A DNA stretch of 22,153 nucleotides from Flavobacteriia bacterium (GTDB lineage Bacteria; Bacteroidota; Bacteroidia; Flavobacteriales; Schleiferiaceae). The stretch is taken from positions 1 to 22,153 of the forward strand of contig CATILC010000049.1 in assembly GCA_949516455.1 (NCBI GenBank), read 5' to 3'. Each line of letters starts with the position of its first letter. The stretch's first letter is position 1. A program made the translations under genes and the position numbers. Shown piece after piece: positions 21,739 to 22,153 of the stretch. The notes beneath the pieces are model-generated. The model did not search any database. It worked only from the letters and a program-made list of their open reading frames with translations, and was not told the origin of the DNA.

Positions 21739-22153
21739 TTAATTCACCGAGCTTTTGTGCATCAATGCGGCTTTGACAAAACCCACGAACAAGGGGTGTG
21801 GGTTGACCACTGTGCTCCTGTATTCGGGATGGAATTGCACGCCAAGGAACCAGGGGTGTCGCTCGAGCTCCACGATCTCCACAAGGCCTGTTTCTGGGTT
21901 CACACCGCTTGCGATCAATCCGGCCTCGGAGAGTTGATCCTTGTAGACGTTGTTGTATTCGTAGCGGTGTCGGTGCCGCTCATTGATCTCTTTCCTCTTG
22001 TAGACCTCAGCGGCCTTGCTGCCCTCCTTCAATACGCAATCGTAGGCTCCGAGCCGCATGGTGCCGCCTTTGTCGCTGATCTCTTTCTGATCTTCCATCA
22101 GATCGATCACCGGATGTTTTGCACTTGCGTCCATTTCTGTCGAATGGGCGCCA
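21739..22153 (-). CDS. pyrG: CTP synthase, C-terminal part (gene continues beyond the window)
   Basis: CTP synthase aminates UTP to CTP using glutamine. Only about the last 138 residues are in the window; the frame is open to the right edge with AHSTEMDASAKHPVIDLM, which belongs to the glutamine amidotransferase domain. The catalytic-triad His and Glu are visible in GVQFHPEYRS. The nucleophilic Cys lies upstream, outside the window. MRLGAYDC and RHRHRYEYNN are also characteristic. An internal ATG at 22132-22134 is not the start. The gene is immediately upstream of yidC (13-base gap); pyrG-yidC adjacency is common in Bacteroidota. Confidence 0.96.
   Translation of the reverse strand, partial: GAHSTEMDASAKHPVIDLMEDQKEISDKGGTMRLGAYDCVLKEGSKAAEVYKRKEINERHRHRYEYNNVYKDQLSEAGLIASGVNPETGLVEIVELERHPWFLGVQFHPEYRSTVVNPHPLFVGFVKAALMHKSSVN

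Noticed and set aside
1..22153. Mobile element, phage, CRISPR or defence island
   Set aside because: No transposase, integrase, repeat array or defence gene is seen. Gene content is conserved housekeeping with even composition throughout.

Overview
The window looks like core chromosome from a Bacteroidota bacterium, most likely Flavobacteriales, with GC content that looks near or slightly above half. The evidence is the set of lineage-typical families (a SPOR-tailed PorP/SprF-like protein, DUF5606, a DUF6952-like protein, DUF6438, a long YidC with a basic tail), the near absence of Shine-Dalgarno sequences, and several Bacteroidota-type promoters (TTG, about 20 bases, TAnnTTTG). I see no rRNA, tRNA, CRISPR array, insertion sequence, integrase or phage gene, and no gene-free stretch longer than about 100 bases.

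Layout: (1) 1-633 (+) is the 3' end of an outer-membrane protein gene that appears to join a PorP/SprF-like barrel to a coiled coil and a peptidoglycan-binding SPOR domain. It converges on mfd (686-4018, -) through a bidirectional terminator. (2) Divergent from mfd is a tightly packed operon, def - TPR-like lipoprotein - DUF5606 - mazG (4082-6439, +), with every junction a 4-base start/stop overlap. (3) A polyphosphate module follows: a SixA-type phosphatase, ppk1 and a short ppx/GppA (6528-10067, +). (4) A thioredoxin and a small DUF6952-like protein follow (10123-10682, +). (5) rlmL-like methyltransferase, pfkA and priA run on the minus strand (15288 down to 10697). (6) A plus-strand block carries a sodium:solute symporter, a TauE/SafE permease, a ZIP metal transporter and a 2-Cys peroxiredoxin (15321-19379). 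(7) The window closes on the minus strand with the 3' end of pyrG, then yidC and a DUF6438 lipoprotein coupled to it.

The genes serve central functions: transcription-coupled repair and replication restart (mfd, priA), protein maturation and membrane insertion (def, yidC), nucleotide sanitation and synthesis (mazG, pyrG), glycolysis (pfkA), polyphosphate turnover (ppk1, ppx), peroxide defence (prx, trx) and small-solute or metal transport.

I do not see an obviously new multi-gene system. The items most worth a second look are a 25-base near-perfect palindrome on the peroxiredoxin promoter, the barrel-coiled coil-SPOR architecture at the left edge, the DUF6438 lipoprotein translationally coupled to yidC, the separation of prx from its usual trx/DUF6952 partners, and frequent non-ATG starts and 4-base gene overlaps. 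Several starts were moved from the longest open frame: ppk1 (7022), trx (10123), priA (TTG at 13087) and the TauE gene (17089).
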